Positions 16,557-17,356 of a DNA stretch of 17,356 nucleotides are shown here, piece after piece. The position numbers and the translations under genes were made by a program. Numbering within the stretch: position 1 is the first letter of the stretch; each line of letters starts with the position of its first letter. The stretch comes from Segetibacter sp. (GTDB lineage Bacteria > Bacteroidota > Bacteroidia > Chitinophagales > Chitinophagaceae), in NCBI GenBank assembly GCA_030146445.1, contig JASLBT010000384.1, positions 1 to 17,356 of the forward strand, read 5' to 3'. A model generated the notes under the pieces. That model was not told where the DNA came from and did no database searches. It saw only the letters and a list, made by a program, of their open reading frames with translations.

Positions 16557-16725
16557 AAAGGTGGTTGTTGATTTTATGGGCGCCCTAATCAGCGCTTTTC
16601 CACACGATACGATATTCTGCGAAACAGAAGGTACAAGGTTCCTTTCCCTCCAACTTCAAGGTGTTTTCATGTTTTTTTTGTCATAAACCTTAACCCTCCC
16701 TATCGGTTCTGGCAGGATTTTAGTT

Positions 16726-16733
16726 TAGCTTTG
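16726..16733 (+). promoter_or_regulatory. Putative promoter of the small secreted-protein gene
   Basis: TAGCTTTG is an exact TAnnTTTG match ending 22 bases before the ATG at 16756. A TTC at 16707-16709 is an imperfect -33 with a spacer of 16. Confidence 0.45.
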
Positions 16734-16755
16734 TAAGCACCTTAATGCACAGCAC

Positions 16756-17160
16756 ATGAGATTCGGTAAACCCCTGCTGGTTATCACAGCATTGTTATTC
16801 ATTACAGCAACCTTTGCCCAGAAAACCGCAACGTCAATACGGGGCTCAGTATCCGCCGGATCGCGAAAAGTTCCACTGAATGAAGCAGTAATCACGTTAA
16901 CTTCCACAAATATACAAGGCAGCAGGATTGTCCTTTCCGACTCAGCTGGGAACTATACAATCAACAACGTTTTACCTGGAACCTACAAGTTAACCTGCGA
17001 AATGGAGGGCTACAAAACAATCGGCAAGTCGAACGTGGTCGTTACCGACGGGCAAACGACGGGTATTAACATCGAGATGTCTAAAGGCAAGATAAGAGAC
17101 CGGGATCGAACCGCCGAACGCGAGCGGATCATCCAGGTATCCGATAGAAGACGGTCGTAA
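16756..17160 (+). CDS. Small secreted protein with a carboxypeptidase-regulatory-like domain
   Basis: The 134-aa product has a signal peptide (residues 1-21, MRFGKPLLVITALLFITATFA) followed by one beta-sandwich domain (about 26-110). The pattern is IRGSVSAG...PLNEAVITLTST...SDSAGNYTINNVLPGTYKLTCEMEGYKT, typical of the CarboxypepD_reg-like/CNA-B group. In Bacteroidota such domains usually sit at the N-terminus of TonB-dependent receptors; here the domain stands alone. The last 25 residues form a highly charged, mostly basic tail (KIRDRDRTAERER...DRRRS) that is not part of the domain. It probably acts in the periplasm or at the surface; the specific role is unknown. No receptor gene follows, since the next gene is on the opposite strand. 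Confidence 0.8.
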   Translation: MRFGKPLLVITALLFITATFAQKTATSIRGSVSAGSRKVPLNEAVITLTSTNIQGSRIVLSDSAGNYTINNVLPGTYKLTCEMEGYKTIGKSNVVVTDGQTTGINIEMSKGKIRDRDRTAERERIIQVSDRRRS

Positions 17161-17178
17161 TTTATTACGGCTTTTTTT
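17156..17178 (+). terminator. Weak terminator overlapping the stop of the small secreted-protein gene
   Basis: CGTAA (17156-17160) and TTACG (17165-17169) form a 5-bp stem with loop TTTA, followed by seven T's at 17172-17178. The stem includes the TAA stop codon. It is short, so strength is uncertain. A second hairpin, GCCGG/CCGGC, lies just beyond without a T-run. Confidence 0.4.
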
Positions 17179-17215
17179 ATGCCGGCCATCTTCCGGCAAG
17201 TGTCACCCTGATCGC

Positions 17216-17356
17216 CTAATTTTTACGAAAAGCCCACTTCCACATTTCCTTCCAGGTTACTTTTTTACCATACATTAAAATACCTACCCGGTAAATTTTG
17301 GCGCTCAGCCAGGTGGTTACCAAAAAGCCACCAACCAGCAGCAGCATACTTAAAAT
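17216..17356 (-). CDS. C-terminal end of an ABC-type transporter permease (partial)
   Basis: Reading leftward from the window edge, an open frame encodes 46 residues and stops at 17216-17218. It begins with a hydrophobic membrane helix (MLLLVGGFLVTTWLSAKIYR) followed by VGILMYGKKVTWKEMWKWAFRKN. The RxGILMYGKKxxxKExWKW ending resembles the C-terminus of ABC-2 type (NatB-like) permeases in Bacteroidota, as I recall the family. The start lies outside the window. It converges on the small secreted-protein gene with about 55 bases between the stops. Confidence 0.7.
   Translation of the reverse strand: MLSMLLLVGGFLVTTWLSAKIYRVGILMYGKKVTWKEMWKWAFRKN

Overview
The window looks like ordinary chromosomal DNA from a member of the Bacteroidota, most likely a Chitinophagaceae-type organism. 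The lineage call rests on several things: a DUF6427-like and a DUF4293-like membrane protein, a UvrA whose first zinc finger lacks one CXXC pair, matches to the Bacteroidota -7 promoter element TAnnTTTG upstream of several genes, and a general absence of clear Shine-Dalgarno sequences. No rRNA, tRNA, insertion sequence, phage gene or CRISPR array was seen.

Layout. 1-334 holds no gene. A Kup-type potassium transporter (about 341/362-335, minus strand, starting near 2341 or 2362) is divergent from a likely two-gene unit at 2560-5083. That unit encodes a secreted protein of unknown function with a tyrosine-rich loop, followed by a polytopic DUF6427-like membrane protein. A solitary D12-class adenine DNA methyltransferase follows (5326-6516), then purQ (6891-7550), which ends in a strong terminator. 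Two paralogous ECF-type sigma factors lie on the minus strand (7657-8238 and 8916-9500), each apparently its own unit and without an adjacent anti-sigma gene. uvrA (9951-12875) reads rightward. It converges on a leftward unit of glyA (14920-13640) followed by a DUF4293-like gene (13591-13172), with a two-way terminator between them. After a long gene-free stretch come a sugar-phosphate nucleotidyltransferase with a left-handed beta-helix tail (15564-16556) and a small secreted protein with a carboxypeptidase-regulatory-like domain (16756-17160). The window closes with the C-terminal end of an ABC-type permease on the minus strand (17216-17356).

How the genes work together. They are mostly housekeeping and do not form one pathway: potassium uptake (Kup), purine synthesis (PurQ), one-carbon/serine metabolism (GlyA), nucleotide excision repair (UvrA) and nucleotide-sugar supply (the nucleotidyltransferase). 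PurQ and GlyA both feed purine synthesis in a broad sense, but they sit in separate transcription units.

I did not find a convincing undescribed system. The items most worth a second look are the sigma-factor pair, a perfect 17-bp palindrome overlapping the promoter of the 2560 gene (with a half-site at the divergent kup promoter), the tyrosine-rich secreted protein with its membrane neighbour, the solitary methyltransferase, and dyad/repeat structures upstream of the nucleotidyltransferase.
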